A DNA stretch of 64,000 nt from contig JAPZTJ010000008.1 of the NCBI GenBank assembly GCA_027532555.1, positions 62,001 through 126,000 of the forward strand, written 5' to 3'. How positions within the stretch are numbered: position 1 is the stretch's first letter; each line of letters opens with the position of its first letter. Shown piece after piece: positions 63,074-64,000 of the stretch. This stretch comes from Aquidulcibacter sp. (lineage in GTDB: Bacteria; Pseudomonadota; Alphaproteobacteria; Caulobacterales; Aquidulcibacteraceae). The notes below the pieces were generated by a model. That model ran no database searches. It worked only from the letters and a program-made list of their open reading frames with translations, and was not told the origin of the DNA. The translations under genes and the position numbers were made by a program.

Positions 63074-64000
63074 TTAGATGCTAAACCCATTTGACGGGCG
63101 TGGCAGCGGCGAGCCAGCCGTAGATGTCGGTTGTCGCAAGCCTGCAGCAGCACCGGCCGCAGCAGCCAGTTTCTGTTTAGACGAAGCCTCAGCCAACATG
63201 GTTGGCTGTAATGGTTTCTCCAACTCTCGCATGCCGCGCAAACGCGTCGCAATCAGGCGGGGATCGGCTTCGCCTGTCTTGCGTGCATTGGAATTTGGAT
63301 CCGTAATGTCTGTCCCCGCCGCGCGTGGCAGTTTTGCAGGCTCTTGATGGGTGAATTTGAAACGCATCGTCGTCGCCACCGCTTCGCCGAACACGATCGC
63401 TTCCGCATTATCCAATGCCGACAAAAAGGAAATTGTTGAGCCACTGGAATCGGAGATGGCAGAGCGGATAATCTCCTGGTCCCTATCATTGGCCAAACGC
63501 ATCGCAAAAACGGTCGAACATTGCGACAAAATGGTGGGATCAAGCTCGCCGGGTCGCTGGGATACCACCGCGATGGAACAGCCGTACTTCCGACCTTCTT
63601 TCGCGATCCGGGCAATCGCACGCCGGGTCGGGGTAAAGCCTGAGTTAGGGTCTTGCGGCACATAGCGGTGCGCTTCTTCGCAAACCAACAAGACGTGCAA
63701 TTGGCCTTCACTGGCATGGGCCACATCAAAGCACAAACGCGCCAGAACCGACACCACGGCATTTGTGACATCCGAAGGCAGTCCCGACAAGTTTATTATC
63801 GAAACTGGCTGGCCCTCAGCAGGTAGACGGAACAAGCGCGCCAGAATTGGCGCAAAATTGTCTTCCGCGCCTCCTTTAGTGAACATAAACCCATACCGCG
63901 GATCATTGACCAAGGCGTCTAGTCGAACACGCAAGGACTTCAAATGTTGGCGTTCATGGCGGGGGCTCAATAAACCAATGTTCTCATCGATCAGCTTGAA
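63074..64000 (-). CDS. HerA-type ATPase (DUF87 family), N-terminus outside the window
   Basis: A hexameric DNA-translocase-like ATPase; only the C-terminal 308 codons are inside and the frame is open to the edge. It shows the Walker B region LHVLLVCEEAHRYVP and the sensor/arginine region VSQRPGELDPTILSQCSTVFAMRLANDRDQEII, diagnostic of HerA. The tail after residue 230 is rich in alanine, serine and proline. The Walker A part lies beyond 64000. HerA proteins act in DNA end processing, often with NurA, or as parts of defence systems; the genes needed to tell are not visible. Confidence 0.87.
   Translation of the reverse strand, partial: FKLIDENIGLLSPRHERQHLKSLRVRLDALVNDPRYGFMFTKGGAEDNFAPILARLFRLPAEGQPVSIINLSGLPSDVTNAVVSVLARLCFDVAHASEGQLHVLLVCEEAHRYVPQDPNSGFTPTRRAIARIAKEGRKYGCSIAVVSQRPGELDPTILSQCSTVFAMRLANDRDQEIIRSAISDSSGSTISFLSALDNAEAIVFGEAVATTMRFKFTHQEPAKLPRAAGTDITDPNSNARKTGEADPRLIATRLRGMRELEKPLQPTMLAEASSKQKLAAAAGAAAGLRQPTSTAGSPLPRPSNGFSI

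Overview
The window is chromosomal DNA of an alphaproteobacterium, most likely from the Caulobacterales side of the class. Two things point that way: gene order (rpoZ-rel beside pyrE-pdxJ-acpS-lepB-rnc-era-recO; tpiA-secG-pyrG; ppiD-trpEGDC; guaB-rsmB-guaA), and the protein types, including a polyhydroxyalkanoate (PHA) synthase, a phasin and a class-II fructose bisphosphatase next to homoserine dehydrogenase. Host DNA is of moderate GC (33 of 60 in a block counted by hand at 55261-55320). No rRNA, tRNA or CRISPR array was seen. The taxonomic call is an inference from gene content and order.

Layout. 1-3700: glpX (partial), hom, an AlaC-type aminotransferase and a small lipoprotein. 3.9-10.8 kb: phaC, then a tightly overlapping four-gene set (photolyase, FAD oxidoreductase, DUF1365, cyclopropane-fatty-acid-synthase family) closed by a terminator. 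10.8-13.5 kb: coniferyl-aldehyde-type dehydrogenase and a GGDEF protein. 13.5-22.4 kb: a long minus-strand housekeeping run (folK, rpoZ, rel, SDR, pyrE, pdxJ, acpS, lepB, rnc, era, recO). 22.4-30 kb: NYN nuclease, uracil-DNA glycosylase, MFS transporter opposite a CoA-transferase, S9 peptidase, rpmF and a membrane protein. 30-34.3 kb: tpiA, a degenerate receiver protein, secG, pyrG. 34.4-40.3 kb: ppiD and trpE-trpG-trpD-trpC. 40.3-46.2 kb: small enzymes and proteins of unknown function. 46.2-49.7 kb: clpS-clpA and a phasin. 50.1-51.9 kb: a SPOR-tailed D,D-carboxypeptidase. 51.9-55.3 kb: a foreign, GC-rich, decayed insertion. 55.3-60.4 kb: guaA, rsmB, a GNAT gene, guaB. 60.5-64 kb: two acyl-CoA dehydrogenases and a partial HerA-type ATPase.

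Most of the window is ordinary. The accessory part is the 3.4-kb segment at the 3' end of guaA. It holds an IS3-family transposase scrap, the tail of a phytase-like esterase gene, an apparently intact divergent tetR / quinone-oxidoreductase pair with a readable operator region, and the end of an IS21-family element. It is bounded by an 18-bp near-repeat of the last codons of guaA, which suggests a genomic island integrated at guaA and then eroded. Other points worth a look: two 92-bp double-hairpin repeats, each between convergent genes; similar 15-bp boxes upstream of phaC and the phasin; a phasin gene with two well-placed ribosome binding sites; a receiver-like protein lacking the phosphoacceptor aspartate; and an unknown protein that looks internally duplicated.

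PHA metabolism ties distant genes together: phaC makes the polymer, the phasin coats the granule, and the MaoC-type hydratase could feed (R)-hydroxyacyl-CoA from fatty acid oxidation, to which the acyl-CoA dehydrogenase pair would contribute.
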